Below the pieces are notes generated by a model. The model was not told the DNA's origin and searched no databases. It saw only the letters and a program-made list of their open reading frames with translations. DNA of 64,000 nt from contig JBAMDO010000566.1 of the NCBI GenBank assembly GCA_037074765.1, forward strand, positions 1-64,000. The letters are read 5' to 3'. The DNA is from Mansonella perstans (Eukaryota; Nematoda; Chromadorea; Rhabditida; Onchocercidae). The position numbers were made by a program, and so were the translations under genes. Shown in pieces: positions 36,301 to 49,850 of this stretch. Numbering within the stretch: position 1 is the stretch's first letter; the number at the start of each line of letters is the position of its first letter.

Positions 36301-39300
36301 ATTGCAGCAAAAAAATAAGGACTAAATTTATGCATTCTTATAAAAATTTTTTGTTAAAAATTGATGACGGAAGGAAGGATGGAACTTGTTTCTATATTTG
36401 CTACCGTCAAGTTTTTCTTTGTTGATGTGAAATTATTCATGAATTGAACAGCCATTTCTCTTCTAAATATTTTCCTTCAAAATATTCATTCTCAATTGCT
36501 AGTTTGAAAACTTTGATTAATTGACTTAGTTTAGGTTGGTATGGAAATAATTGCAGTGCTGCAAAGGTCAGTAATCGATCATGGATGGCCTCGATCAGCT
36601 GCACATCTGATTTTCGCTATTATCGATTGCTTGGAGCGATTTGCATATCATCGTCAATCTCTAAAAATTCCAGCCGATATGGTCTCAACATTTTTCCTAC
36701 TACAAATTTTATATCTAATTTTTAAAAAATGAATTCAACATATTCAAGACGCTTAACTTGATAATTTTATATTGTGCATTTCAGAGTAATGTAGGGAGGT
36801 ATAAACAGAGATGTTGACCTCTAAATTTTCTATTAAAACTTCACATTTCTTTAGGTCCTTCAACGTACTGTCGAAATCTTGTCAAATGTAGCGACACAGA
36901 CCATAAGTGATGGAAATTGTTTGATTGTTGCTGCAGCTGGAGTATGTCATTGCACGACGAGAGCATTGAAATGGTTATGTTCTAGAATTAAACATTCGTG
37001 TCAAATTGAATTTGAATCGGCAGAATAATGACTTTGTACTTTCTAAAATTCAGGTGTGAGCAGTATGCAATTGGATATGATGAGAATGGCCAGACATTAT
37101 TCAAACCGGATCAATTCAGCTTCCTTGAGGTGCAGATATACTTTCCGGCAACAAGTTTTTGAATGTTTTCCATATATTCTTTTGGAAGTTTTTTAGAAAA
37201 TTTATTTCGATCTGGGTGATATGGATGGGGTAACTGGCGCATTTGAAACGATACGTTCTTGTGCTGAACCAACCGTAAACGATCGGATTTTGTCGTTAGA
37301 AGCTGATGGGAATTACTGGGATGCACTACCTTTGTACAGAAAATCAGCGAATATCGAGGTAAGTGATAATTTATTACTTCAAATTTTTATAAAAGAAAAA
37401 AATTCTATAAAATTCTATAATTCTAAAAAATTTATAGAAATTAAATTACAATCGATAGTTTTGCTACTCAGTTGTGAAGGAATAAATTTAACTCAGTTGC
37501 TCTGAAAAATGTGGAAAAAGTTGTTAGATATTGTTTCAGTGTCTAAAGTTCATAAGGTGCTGCAAGTATATAGGGATTTTAGCTTATATCTAGCATATGC
37601 GTTGCAGAAGGTTCTAGTTCGAAGTTTAAGACGTGTTGTGATTGCAATTGAACAAGAACTAACAGCTTACTAAATCATTTGCAGTTCATTGTAATGCATC
37701 GAACAGATTTTCAGCCTTCTTATATCAAATGTTTATTGCGTCTGAATGAACCACGATTAGCGCTAAGCGGAATTGCTGATTTATTAATAAGACCGGAAAG
37801 TGTCGAATTTCAAGAAAGTACTCAATTTATCCATTTGTCAGTAAGATAAAATGGGAACTTGCGATAATCGTTTGTTGAATATTTGGTTTTTTTATTTAAG
37901 AAGGAGGAAGGGATTTGGAAGAAATGAATTTTCATGAAAATTTGGAATTTACGAATCTGTTCCATGTGGACGACATAATCTGTTCTGCCTATCATTCTCA
38001 CATTTATTAATCGAGCGATTTCCAAAAAGTGTTGGTCTTTTATCATGAATTTTAACATAATTATGTTGCAGAATTACGTTCATGTCAACTAGAAGCAATG
38101 TGGCAATTGCAACTCTGGGATGACTTAACAGATTTGGTATGTAAGAAACCTAAAACAGTAACATGTGGTGCAACATATGCAAGCGTAATTTGTACTCTAA
38201 AAAATAGGCAGTTCAATTTAATGGATGATTATTTACTGAATTCTCGAATGCATTTGGCTGATGCATTGACTGCAATGACAATTGAAGATTCAGATACTTA
38301 TACACAAGCTTATAAAACTATTACACAGTAAGCTCATAATTCCTTTGCTTTTCTTCTAATATCTTGTTTAAAAAGAAATCTTATTAAGATTTATCTTTTT
38401 TAAGGGAATTTTATTTCCAAAAACTGAACTGCTTTGATTTATTTCTTCCAAAACTTGAAAGTTTTTGCTGAATTATTGTTTAATTGAGATTCTTGTCCAT
38501 GATTTCTTATGAATCATGAGACTGGGATAGTATAGCTAACTCATGCGGTTCTGGTTATTAATTTCGAGAGATTAATTTACAGATTGCATATACTAGCAGA
38601 AATAGAAGATGCGAAGAGTTCATTGAAGCTAGACAGCGATGGAATTTTAACAGCGGAAGATTTGGCAAAAGTTTTGAGTGTTTGGCAGGTATGTATAAGA
38701 AGGCATACCAGAAATCCGATTTAAAAGCAATCTTCGTAGTTGTATGGAATAGCAATAGTTGGACATTTTAAACACATAACTATCTTAAGTTACCTTGTCA
38801 TTTTCAACAGCAAGATGTAGAAACAATAGTAAAAAAAAGAGAAAATACAAAGCTTAATATTTATCCACTGATTTGTCTTTAATTCCTTTTATTTGCCTGT
38901 GTGCGGTTGCTATAAAATACTTGTATTTGATGAGTAACTTGGAAGTAGTCTGGCTCATTGCAACCCCTGTCAGCGAATTAGTTAAGCAAAGCTTTGTTAG
39001 CAGATTGGTAACGTTCGGATTATTCTAGTATTATCACTAATTTCTTTTTAGTATTTTAAATTGAATGTATTTGAATATTGGTTTTTGTTTTGAATATATT
39101 TTGCCAATTTCCTTGTAAAGTTAAGAATTTCATTTCTTAGAAGCGTGCAGCAAAAGCGATTCAAAGTGCTAGTGTTTTGGAACCTATCTTGAATGCTCGT
39201 CGAAGTTTATTGGGTTTGTTAGAAGGTGACATTGGACAAGGTTCGATCTGTGATCTCTTTTTGCAAAGTTGTCGTTTAGCGAGGCACGATGGGCATCTAC

Positions 39301-42300
39301 AAGTTGCTTGGTCATATCTTAGTCAAGCAAAAGCATTAAATGTTAACCAATTTGAAGTCGAAATGGAAGAAGCTCGATATCTTTTTCAAAAGGTTTTCTA
39401 ATGATCTGTTTTTTCTTTAATATTTTAATACTTTAATACTGCTTGGATGACTTCGGAATAACTTGATAACTGTCATCATAAGTGTCCTCTAGCGTAATTT
39501 GTATTGCGTCAAAATGCGGGCCGGAAGATATGCTGAGAGGAAAATGACTTTTTAATTTACCATCTTCATTTCTATCAGTAAACTTCATATTTCAGGGTAG
39601 TCAAGTGCAAGCGATACAAATCCTCTCAAATTTATTAAAAAGGCGTTTCTTGGATGAGGTGCAGCAGCTAAAGAATATCTCATATGAAGAAAGAGATATA
39701 TGTTGCAGTGAGGAGTATTCTGTTAAGAAGACGAAATTAAGAAAACGGGGAAATGAAGATTTCGTCAAGGTTTCCATATATTTTTGGCATGTGACTGTGG
39801 AACAGTTGTTAATAATACTTAAAAAATTTTTTTTTCTAACACCAGAACTTAGCTAATGCTAAGACTTATAATCTTTTCACTCATTAAAAGGAATAACAGA
39901 TCTTACCCTGTGGTTTTATTCGTCAAATTTAGCACATTAATATTATCATATTTCGCTACTTGACTCTTTTGTAATTTTGCAGGCTCAACTACTATTTGCT
40001 GAATATTCATTACGAGCGGGAGCTGGTAGTTATGGAGATTTTTATAAAACATATTCCTCACTTCCATTAATTGCTGAACCCTCTGAAGATTTGTTTTATC
40101 GAGTAGCTGTCTTCTTCGATAAATATTTGTACAGTAAGAACGAAGTAAATTCTTAATCATTCGAGCTCAATTTTCACTATTTACTGATCTTTTATCGCAT
40201 TTTTTTTCTAATTTATCATTTTAATTTCATGTTTCAATAGTCTATTTCTTTTATTTCAATTTTTAAATCTGACAGGAAATCGCTAAAAAAATTAGTTTTC
40301 TTGATTTCGGTAGTTTTTCCAGGCGTATTAATTTTTTTTCCAGAATGCTGAAGCTCATAATGTTATAATGATTTTGAAAGCCTACAGACGGGTGTTGAAG
40401 CATGGAAAGAGTTATTTGTTTCATGTTATGCCACGATTGTTAAGTATTTGGTTGGATTACACGCAGAAAATGGTCATTTTCAGTTTCTTAGTAATTATTT
40501 CTATACAGTTTATTTTTGGAAGTTGATGGTTACTTAATACTTTTTACAGGCTGAAAATGTAAATATAAAACCATCAGTAAAAGCACAAACAAAAGGATTG
40601 TCGCGAAAAAGTTCAGCAAGTGACGAAAAATATGTTAGAGAGGTGTAGTACTTTTTCCATTTGCGAGCAATCATATTCGTTGGGTTTGAAATTTTTGTGC
40701 TTGTATCATCAAAACTTTTCATTTATTAGCGGTCATGTCTGATTATTTTTAGTCATCTTGGATCACTAGGATCCTCCATTTATTGAAAATAAAGATTGGC
40801 CGGCCGTGGTTTTCTTTCAAAAATGTAGCAGTTCCAAAAGTTATTCTGAAACCCAGCTGCGATTGCGCTTTAAAGTTTATGATTGTCTTAAGCAGTGCAT
40901 ATTGGTCTTTTCTGATTTCATTAAAGCGTTTGAATTTATTTTCTTGCACCGTGACATTATAAAGTATAATAATCTCTATCTTTGTTGTTCCCTGTATTTT
41001 CTGAGTTTTTTTTTCCTTTTTTTTTAAATTCGAAGACCAAATATTTGGAAATATCTTTCTTTATTTTTTAATTCCTTTTATAGGAGTTTTTTTTATTCAA
41101 TAAAAATAGAATGCAGCATAAAAAATATTTGCAAGGGATAGTGCAAATTTGCATAAAATTTTGTCAATATTCATGATTATGTGGGCGTCGTTGATTGAAC
41201 TGAATGGCTGTATGTAAAACTGTAAAATGTTGCAGATGAATGCGGTAATATACGATGGTTTCAAATGCATGGATCATTATATGTTTTATACAGCATTTGC
41301 TCAGTTGATTTCACGTATTACTCATCCAAATGATGATGTATTTCAAACCTTAAAGGTAAGCCAGCAATGTTTTTCTGTTTAATTTTGAGGTGAAGGATGA
41401 GATTTTAAGATGCATTACTATGGAAATATTCTTTTTCGTTTCTTCAATATCTTTTCGTTTTAATCGAATAATATAGCAAACATTTAAAATAATTTGGTAC
41501 TATTTTGGTTTGTTGGAATTGACGTTCGACATAAACTAATTGGCAAAATAGTTGCGGTAAATTTATTGTTACATGTTTTTTCTGGATTAACAAATCTATA
41601 TAGTAATCAAATTTTAGATGATTCTATCCACGCTGATGGTAGAATATCCACATCAGTGTTTGTGGCAATCCATTGCTGTCTTTCGTTGTGACGCTGAGAA
41701 GCAACCGTTACGTTTTACTCGCTGCTGTTCCGTGTACAATTTAGCTAAACGTAGAGATGAAACTGGTCAACTGAAAACTTTAATCCCACAGTATGAATAT
41801 GTTGCTGCTGCATTTATAAGGTAATAAGTTTCTGGATTCTATACTTTTAGATTGTTCAAAAACATGCCTTGAACCATCTAGAAGTCGGAATATTCAGTAA
41901 TTTATCATTAAGAATTCTGTCATCCTGTCATTATTCGCTGCTTCGATAATTATGGATATATAGCAGTTATTGTCTTAAGTTTCTCACTCAAAAATCTCGT
42001 TGTTTACGTCATTACCAGGATCTAAAATCTAAAAATACATGAATATTTTCCAATCAAAATAATTGAACATGCATTAGGATGAAAAGGTAAGAGAAAAAAA
42101 TGAATATAAGGAATAGATTATATATTTGTAATTGTAAACGAGCATATTAGTTGTTTAAATTAAGATTGTTGGAAAAAGAATAAATGCAATAAAAAGTAAA
42201 GGAAATGATTTCATTCTCTACATTTGGATTTTATTATTTTTCTTCAGTTGGAAGGCAATGAAATTTTTACCTTATATAAATTAAATTATATTTGATTATT

Positions 42301-45300
42301 ATTTTAAAGAACCTCATTTTTTAGAGTTGCAGAAGACAATTGTCCAGTAGGTACACAAACACCATTTAGCGAGCGTTATAGTTATCTTTCGGAATATTTT
42401 CGGAGCGGTAAAATGAATCCTACAATTTGGAGTATGTGTTATATTTTCTTCTTAGCTTTTTTCCAAGTTATCATAAATTTTCAAAATCTTTTTAGATTGT
42501 TTCTTTGAATTTTTTCTTTGCGGCAAATACATACTCTTAAAAATTATAGCATTTATCACTTGTATGCTTTGCTCCGAAGTAATTTTTTCAAGTATTAGAC
42601 AAAAATTTATTTAGCAACAGAAAGAGCTCAGCTAAAAGAGATGAAAGAACCGGTTCGACCATCGGTGGTTGTACCGTTGCATAAAATGATCGAGCAGGCG
42701 AATCCATTCAGTGTTCTGAACACATTATCACAGTTTCCCGATGCGAATTTGGAACAAACTGTACCAGCAGCTTCGAGTTACATCAACTTCAACACTATTT
42801 ATATTCATTCAATTGATGAACAATTTACTGTGAGTTCTATTAAATTTTTCTTTACCCTATTATTTCTAATAAACGAGAGACCTGTATAACTTTTTTCAAA
42901 TTGTAAACAGCTTATTTGTTTGAAATCAAAACATTTCGTCATAATTTCAAATCGTTTTCTTGGTAATGGAATATAAATTTTGACTGCATATGTCAAAATA
43001 GTAGGAATTCTGAACTAAGAACCAAATATAAGTTTCATTTTTCAGGTAATGAAGTCATTAGTTCGTCCAAAAAAAATAACCATAGTAGGATCTGATGGTA
43101 AAAAGTATCCGTTGATGTGCAAAGCAAAAGATGAGTTACGTAAGGATGCTCGTCTTATGGATTTCAATCGGGTTCATTTTTTGCATCGCTTGCTATTTCT
43201 TTTCTTAACATTCCATAACACAGATCACTTGTATAGCTTATAAAATCGAATATATACTTCTGTCTGAAGTATTTCCACGAAATTGTTGTGTGTTTAGTGG
43301 TCATGTATTATTTGTTATAGTTAATTCTACGATTGTTTAAATTTGTTTTTTGCTGACACGATATTAAGAATAGTCTGAATAAAGTCAATAGCTAGTTTGA
43401 TTTTAATTCCGATTTTAATTATTCATCAATTAAATTTACCATCAGTATTCAAATTTATTTAAGAAAACGAAAAATGGAAAAGATTTACTGAGCGCTTTCA
43501 TCTCAATAAAAAATGGTTTATGTGACATGATAGCACATTTAATTCCCATCTACACGTACAACATTATCTTAATCACAACCAACATGTGATACAATTGCTT
43601 TTAAATTTAATTTTTAAATCTGAAGTTTTTCTCAGATGGTAAACGCATTGTTACATCAAAATGCAGATGCAAGACGTAGGCAACTTCACGTCCGAACTTA
43701 TAACGTGATTCCATTACAGGTAATTTCATTTTAATTTTGCATTACTGCCAATTTGATGTTGTCATGTATTTTTTTAGATAGGGATAAGATAGGAATTTTC
43801 ATAGAACCATCTTAATTAGGTTGTGTATGATGTTGAGCTTTCTTTTTAATTTTGATATCAATAACCGATCTTTTTAAATTCATTAAAAACAATTTATAAT
43901 AAAAAATAAGTTTTCATAGTTTAAATTTTACAGGATGCCGGCGGTTTAATTGAGTGGATTTCTAATCTTCAAACGTATCGAGGTGTAGTGGAGCAGCTGT
44001 TAAAGGAAAAATGCAATAGCGTGATGACCGATAAAGAATGGTTTAGTCGGTGGATACCTAATGGAACTGATGAAGAAAAACTGACAAGATTACGCACCGA
44101 GTACTATCCAAAACATCCAATTGTGATGCCCGAATGGTTCAGGTGAGGGAAAAAGAATGTTGTTCTTTTTTTTGATTTGCAGGTGCCAATTTTTAAAAGG
44201 TTCTTAAACACTTCTTCAAATGCCAGATGATAAACTGGCTCCGCAAATTCTATCTCTTTTATTATCTTTTGCTCGGAAAGGAGTAAATCCAGAACTTACT
44301 CTATTTTCTTTCTGTTCATTTGTAATTTGTTGTGAAAAGAAATATTAATTTTATAAAGATTAAAACATCTAGGCGTTCATTTCCGGACTCATGTCGTTGG
44401 TACGCAGCACGTTTAGCTTTCACATATACGTCTGCAGTGATGAGTATGATAGGTTTTATATTGGGACTCGGAGATCGACATGGTGAAAATCTCTTACTTG
44501 ATCTTATCAATGGTGATGCGATTCATGTGGACTTCAATTTATTGTTTAACAAAGGCGAAAATTTGAATGTTCCTGAAGTATGATAATTTCTATAATATTG
44601 TGGAACACACAGTTGAGTAATTATTAACCATGATTCCACGCTTAGATTTTTTTGTACGTTCATTCTGTCTTTGGCCAAATTATTGGTACATATATTAATT
44701 TTGGTAAAGGGCGGGAGTTTTGATAGTCCATTTTTGACAATATCTTTTCATATATGATTCTGAAGCTTATCTTCCTATGAATATTTAAATTATATATTGC
44801 CATAATTTTCTTACCACACACTAATTTGAATTTCAGGTAGTACCATTCCGGTTGACGCGCAATATCGTTGCTGGTTTCGGAGCAACTGGTGTCGAAGGCG
44901 CATTTCGTCGTTCTTGTGAAACAACAATGCGTGTATTACGCGAACATGATGAAGCGTTACTCACTGTTTTGCAAACATTTGTGCATGATCCGCTTCTAGA
45001 ATGGATGCATAGCGAAAGTCGCGCTCAACAATATAAGCAGGTTTGTTATAATATGTAAATTTGGTAAATTTTAGCTTTGATTACTACAAAATGGAATCTT
45101 TTTAAAGTTTATTGATTTACTTTGTAGCATAAAAACTTCTTTGCAATGCCTGACATATATATTTTCGCTTCCACATATATGAAGTTGAAGTAACAAGTTA
45201 AATCTTATATTTCATATTTATTTATAAATGATCGAATGTTTTTCTAGCGAAAGCGAAATGATGCTGAATTATCACCACCAGCAGCTCAACAGCAAGCGCA

Positions 45301-45752
45301 AGAAGCCATAGATATGATTCGATCTCGTTTAATAGGTATTTATTTATAAATTATACATTTAAATAACTTTTCGAATAATATAAGTTTTGCAGTTGGTAGA
45401 GAATTTAAATCTGTTATGCATAAATTGAATTCCTTGGTGAAAGTCATTCCGTCAGTGGAAGTCCTTCATTTTACTCGCTCATTTATTAAATATTCTAAAT
45501 CTTACAACTGAAGTTTCTTTTTTTATTTTTGTTCCGGAAATATATTCCATTGGTTTTTCTGCTATTCAGTTATATGGTAGTTCCATTGCTTTTTTGTTTT
45601 TTATAGGTCACATTATAACGCCAAAAATTTATCGCACAGAAACGAATAACCCACCAATGAGTATCGAAGGACAAGTGAGTCGACTGATTGATATTTCTCG
45701 GGATGAATTAAATCTTGCCCGAATGTATATTGGCTGGTGTCCTTTCATATAG
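24310..45752 (+). CDS. atl-1: ATR-family checkpoint kinase (PIKK), C. elegans atl-1 type
   Basis: ATR is the nuclear PI3-kinase-like Ser/Thr kinase that signals single-stranded DNA and stalled forks. The gene spans 21 kb with many short exons. The first coding exon (24310-24428, [16 protein letters not shown]) follows a trans-splice-type acceptor at 24281. Helical HEAT-type exons include 24917-25080, ~25318-25485, ~26662-26860, ~29704-30008, ~31212-31349, ~31900-32150, ~34978-35160 and ~35406-35646. FAT-region exons follow (~38080-38330, ~39140-39393, ~41237-41356, ~41630-41820). The kinase domain runs over ~42620-42830, 43045-43170, ~43636-43721, 43934-44142, ~44372-44578 and 44837-45040. 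Catalytic [13 protein letters not shown] and metal-binding [12 protein letters not shown] are intact; DFN in place of DFG is the ATR form. FATC ([18 protein letters not shown]) ends at 45752. An AATAAA lies at 46069. Internal exon ends are approximate. No broken exon was noticed. Confidence 0.9.
24705..24752. repeat. Short direct repeat in ATR intron 1
   Basis: TAAGCCCGAAAAATATATGTT and TGAGCCCCAAAAATATATGTT are two near-identical copies about 27 bp apart. Intronic; no function seen. Confidence 0.6.
26339..26366. repeat. Long poly-T run in ATR intron
   Basis: An uninterrupted run of about 27 T residues within an intron of the ATR-type gene. Length is likely polymorphic or imprecise in the assembly. 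Confidence 0.8.
29479..29660. repeat. Intronic minisatellite with an inverted 18-bp copy
   Basis: Units of AACCGTATAGATGATGAAT, some extended by GCTACACACATGAATGCTACA, repeat between 29551 and 29660 in an intron of the ATR-type gene. The 18-mer ATGATGAATGCTACACAC (29561-29578 and 29620-29637) has a perfect reverse complement at 29479-29496, so the transcript could fold into a hairpin with a 64-nt or longer loop. Confidence 0.75.
34497..34530 (+). pseudogene. Intronic relic of the next ATR exon
   Basis: GATGAAGTCGGTGAAATATT and the following TGCATAAATTGATT closely match the downstream exon sequence at about 34710-34745 (GAAGAAGTCGGTGAAGTAAT, TGCATAAATTACTA). It lies in the intron just before that exon. 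It appears to be a partial tandem duplicate of exon sequence that is not part of the reading frame. Confidence 0.6.
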
Positions 45753-47016
45753 TATTTTAGCAGAGATTTCAATTTTGTAAATTTTTTGTCGAACTTTGAT
45801 TATTCCATTTCTTTTTCTTTTTTACAATGCATCACTTTAAAGAAGCTATCTATCACTGCATGTATAAAAATTTTATCAAATAATCAGTGATAGATTGATT
45901 ATTGATATATCGTTATTATTGGTATGTCATTAGATTCAACGATGTACAGTTGAAATAATCAAAGTTTACAAGTTCGCTCAGTCATCTACGTTTATACATC
46001 GATCGGAAATCGATAATCAGATAATTTCATGTTTGGAATATTTTTGAATATAAGATCTTCCACTCTTTAATAAACAGTAATGAATGATGAACTGCTTTAG
46101 GAATTCTTTTTAACTGAGTTTGTGTGAAATGATACAGTTTTATTTCGAACATGTTTCATGGTTTTTTTTCAGCATTTTCTTTTACCAAAGCATTTCATTT
46201 TTTTGGTTTTCTGCTTCAACATTCATTCTTTCCAATGATCTTGCTCATTTTTGTTTCTTTTCATTGGCTACTTAGTTTCATCTACTGGTCATTCATGTAT
46301 TCCAAGCTAGAAAATTAGAGTTTTAGACATGCTGAAGTGTTTTTTTTCTTTTTTTTTTTTTTTTTAAATTCATTATTCGGGAATAATCATTCTTCGAAGT
46401 AATCATTATGATAGGTCGATATTTTTTATTTTGTAATCATAACCTGTTTAATAGATGCATTTTTATTTTGTCTTGCATTACTGCTTACAATATTTCTGTT
46501 TTTACTTCCAAGATGATTTCAATTGTGGATCTCTCTCTTTCTGAACACTGCCAGAATAGAGATGTTTTGAAATAGCGCATTTCTGTTTTCATTTTCTTCA
46601 TATGGAGACTTTCCTTACTTAATTTAATATACTTCTTTATTTGTTATTTTTTCAACTCATTTTGTTTTACCTTACCTCGTTTAGTTTGTAATAAAAAGTA
46701 AAAATAAATTGAATGCCTAAATAACACCTGTCACAAAAAACTTGAGGTGACCATATTTGAAATATAATTTGCACAGTTACTGCCTTAAAATTACAAAAAA
46801 CCAGGATCTTATCTATCACTTATGTTTAGACATTCTAGCATTTCATTTGGTTTGTAAACAAAAAATAATATGAAATAGTTCAAGTAAAAAATTTCAGCAT
46901 TTCGTGGAAAAAAGTTTTTTTTTACCATAAGTAATATAAAAGCAAATTTCTGTCACCATCTTTTTATTACTTTATGGATTATTTTTTACATACGGTCGCA
47001 TCTTTCCAAATGCAAA
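45753..47016. other. Intergenic, ATR 3' UTR and T-rich spacer
   Basis: Contains the ATR-type gene's 3' UTR with AATAAA at 46069-46074, then strongly T-rich DNA (poly-T at about 46340-46365). No coding exon seen. Confidence 0.5.
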
Positions 47017-47226
47017 ATGGCTTCATTAACTTTATTTGCATTATTAGCTTTCATGTCCTTTTTGGCTAGTACTGCTCAAAATTTTCAACATCTTGAAATT
47101 GCAATGTTCAATGCAACAAACGCAACAGTAGTATTTTCACATAACAATAACTCGACAGAGATGGCTACCGTTGAAGAAAATTGTAATGATACTGTTCTTG
47201 TACCAGTTATTTCCGATCTAAAATAA
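47017..47226 (+). CDS. Small secreted N-glycosylation-rich protein (69 aa)
   Basis: A single-exon frame of 69 residues. Residues 1 to about 20 form a strong signal peptide (LTLFALLAFMSFLASTAQ). The short mature chain has several N-x-S/T sequons (NAT twice, NNS, NST, NDT) and one cysteine. Codon choice is balanced across the frame rather than low-complexity, which supports a real gene in this AT-rich setting. I do not recognise the family. A spliced extension cannot be excluded, but the frame closes at a natural TAA with no strong donor. The product is probably exported and heavily glycosylated; function unknown. Confidence 0.55.
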   Translation: MASLTLFALLAFMSFLASTAQNFQHLEIAMFNATNATVVFSHNNNSTEMATVEENCNDTVLVPVISDLK

Positions 47227-47859
47227 CATTAGTGTAGATGACAGCGCTGTGAAAGTAATTTGGATTTGGCCAAGATTTATGGTGTGGTACAAGTTACTAT
47301 CGATTCTCTTTAGTGCCACGATAAAACATGAGTTTTAATTTTTTTACAATTTTCAAGTATGCCAGGGATCATACTATAACTTAATATATTGTCAGTAAAT
47401 ATGAAAAAAAGTTTTTTTTTTTAATTTTAACCAAGAAATTTAGTGCAAGGAAGGAGAGATGAATTAATCATCGATGCAGCACCACTAAAATACATGTATG
47501 TCTATGTGAGTATTTTTCCTTGAAATAAAAAAAAAAAAATGTTAGCTAATTGTTTCCATAATTAAGATGATGATTAAGGAGAACAGAGGACAGTAAAGGA
47601 ATGATTAAAATTAGGAGTAATTAAAATTAATCAGCCATCTGATTAGAGAAATTCACTGTTTCACTGGAAATTTCATAATTTTCACTGTTACTTGACTTAG
47701 TTGACATTCATAATGCATTCTGTGACGGAATTTATGATTCTATATCATTCTCTTTTGTTCTTCAATACTGCAGAGAATAAGAAATACCATCTAAAAAATT
47801 TAGAATCAAGAAACAAAATTAAAATATGATCAAAAAACTTTAAAAAAAAATGATATAGT
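47227..47859. other. Spacer between two small genes
   Basis: AT-rich spacer with A- and T-runs (near 47410 and 47530). No exon seen. Confidence 0.4.
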
Positions 47860-48105
47860 ATGATGATTAACATTAAAACTAAGGTTGGAGCACTTTATAT
47901 GAGCGTAATAATTATGATTGTGGTATTGGATGGTGCAATACCACGATTATACAGTAAAAGCACAGCAATTTCGTCAATAGGAAGCACAGAGATGACGTAT
48001 GAAGGACCGAGACCAGCGGTACACAACATACCGCCTGGATACGATACACTACGAGCATCACCGACACTTCCACTACATAACAACGAACTTCAGAAAACAC
48101 TTTAA
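47860..48105 (+). CDS. Small hydrophobic-N-terminal protein (81 aa), possibly secreted
   Basis: A single open frame of 81 residues. It begins with a hydrophobic segment (ALYMSVIIMIVVLDGA, about residues 11-26) that could be a signal peptide or anchor. A Pro/Ser/Thr-rich tail follows (EGPRPAVHNIPPGYDTL, SPTLPLHNNELQKTL). It has no cysteines and no dibasic cleavage sites of the neuropeptide-precursor kind. Third-position usage is non-repetitive and the local GC content rises, which favours coding. No homologue is recognised; it may be a terminal exon of a larger gene. It lies 630 nt downstream of another small secreted candidate on the same strand. Confidence 0.45.
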   Translation: MMINIKTKVGALYMSVIIMIVVLDGAIPRLYSKSTAISSIGSTEMTYEGPRPAVHNIPPGYDTLRASPTLPLHNNELQKTL

Positions 48106-49850
48106 AGCCATGAAAGTAACTCGCAAGAAGAAAAACTAATGAAAATAAAATTTTTGGAAGCATTGAATTATGACTTTTCTGAAGTTGAAACTTCTTGCAT
48201 TCAAAGTTCTTTATATCCTATTATTAATTTTTTGTTTTCCTATCTTTGTGTCTATTAACTACACTGCTTTATCCTTCCGTTTTATAATTCCAATCTCTGC
48301 ACAAAATATTATTCTTCAGTTGCTTTTTTCATCTATTGCCATTTAAATTTATTGTTTGAATCTTTTTTACTAGTCCTGTTGTCCAAGAATTGAAAATTTA
48401 TGATATTTTTCCATCCGCTATTTCCAAATCAACTACAGGTTGTTTCATTCATTTTTACATCTCAACAAAAATTTCGTAATTTTAATAAATAAAGCAAAGG
48501 TGCAAAACATGAGAAAGTTGGTGACGCGAACGTTTAATGAAGATTTTTGACATGACGGAATCGGCAAATAATTAATGCCATTGACAGAAAATGGTAACAC
48601 TGAGCTATATTCCAGTGAGATACTACTGATCAAGTGATAAATAATATTGGTGGCAGTAATAATGCAAGTATTTAGAACACATTAATATGCGGATTTAATA
48701 ATCATGGTAACTACAATTATTATTCTATTGTCTTGTAATAACGACAGCCATAACATTATTATCCATAAATGAATTATCTTATTAAATAAGTAACATCTTA
48801 TGGGTTCATAACAAGAATTTTTTTAGGTAATTCGATTAATCTGATAAGTTGGTTGATTGCATCCAAAAATTCTTCTCATCTGTTTCAAGATTTTGTCATG
48901 GCAAACTCCGAATAAAGAGCAATTCACTGAAATCAAAATGATGGAGCTTTCAAGTTCAAAGTTTATTTTCTGATCAATCAAAGATTAACCAAGCCATCGA
49001 AAAGTTCTTCACTAAGCAGAAACCATAATTTCGTGTTCCGTGGATGGATAACCGAAGAGGTGAGTTGTCCGATAACTATAAATTTCAATTTAAGATGTTC
49101 AGAATATTTTTACATTTTTTATGAATTTCACATTTCAATTTTCATATTATCACAAGTTTCAGAAAGAAAAAATTGAGAAAAAAGACTGAATCTTTGACTT
49201 GGATACAAGACAAATGATACGGTAGAGATGAATCATTATGTGTTTTGGAACTGTCAATCAGTTTTTCGGAAAACAGTACAGTTTTGTGGCCGACTGTCAT
49301 TTTCTCATTATCGAAAATCGCATTCTGTCAACTAACAAAGCATTCCTAATGTCTCAGAAATGAGATACGGTATTCGAAGAATTTCTAACACAACTATTAA
49401 GTCAAGTTGAAAAGAAAATATAGCACATTGAAAATCGTTTACAGTACAGTTTCAATCATTACAATTAGGTTTTAGAGAAATGCTATCATTTGAAATCAAA
49501 TGATAGTAAATTCAATTGCAAATCCTTTTTTATCAACTAAATTTTTTAACCCATTAAATCTGAGTACTGAAGAAGCTTAACTTATAATTTGATAGATTCG
49601 TGAAGTCATAAAGGTCATTCTTACTGCCTGATCCAAATCATCACTACATATAAAATTCAAAACTAAGAGAAAACCGTTCTTGAAAAAAGCTGTTCTTGAA
49701 AAGTTTAAATTTCAAGTATTCCAAGTAACTGAAGGATTCTCCACAGTATCCAAACTTTATATTATTGGAATAGACAAACTCATAACTAGCGTCGTAAAAG
49801 TGAGATTGCCGATGAAATTTAAAAATCGCCTTTATCAGACGGAAATGTCG

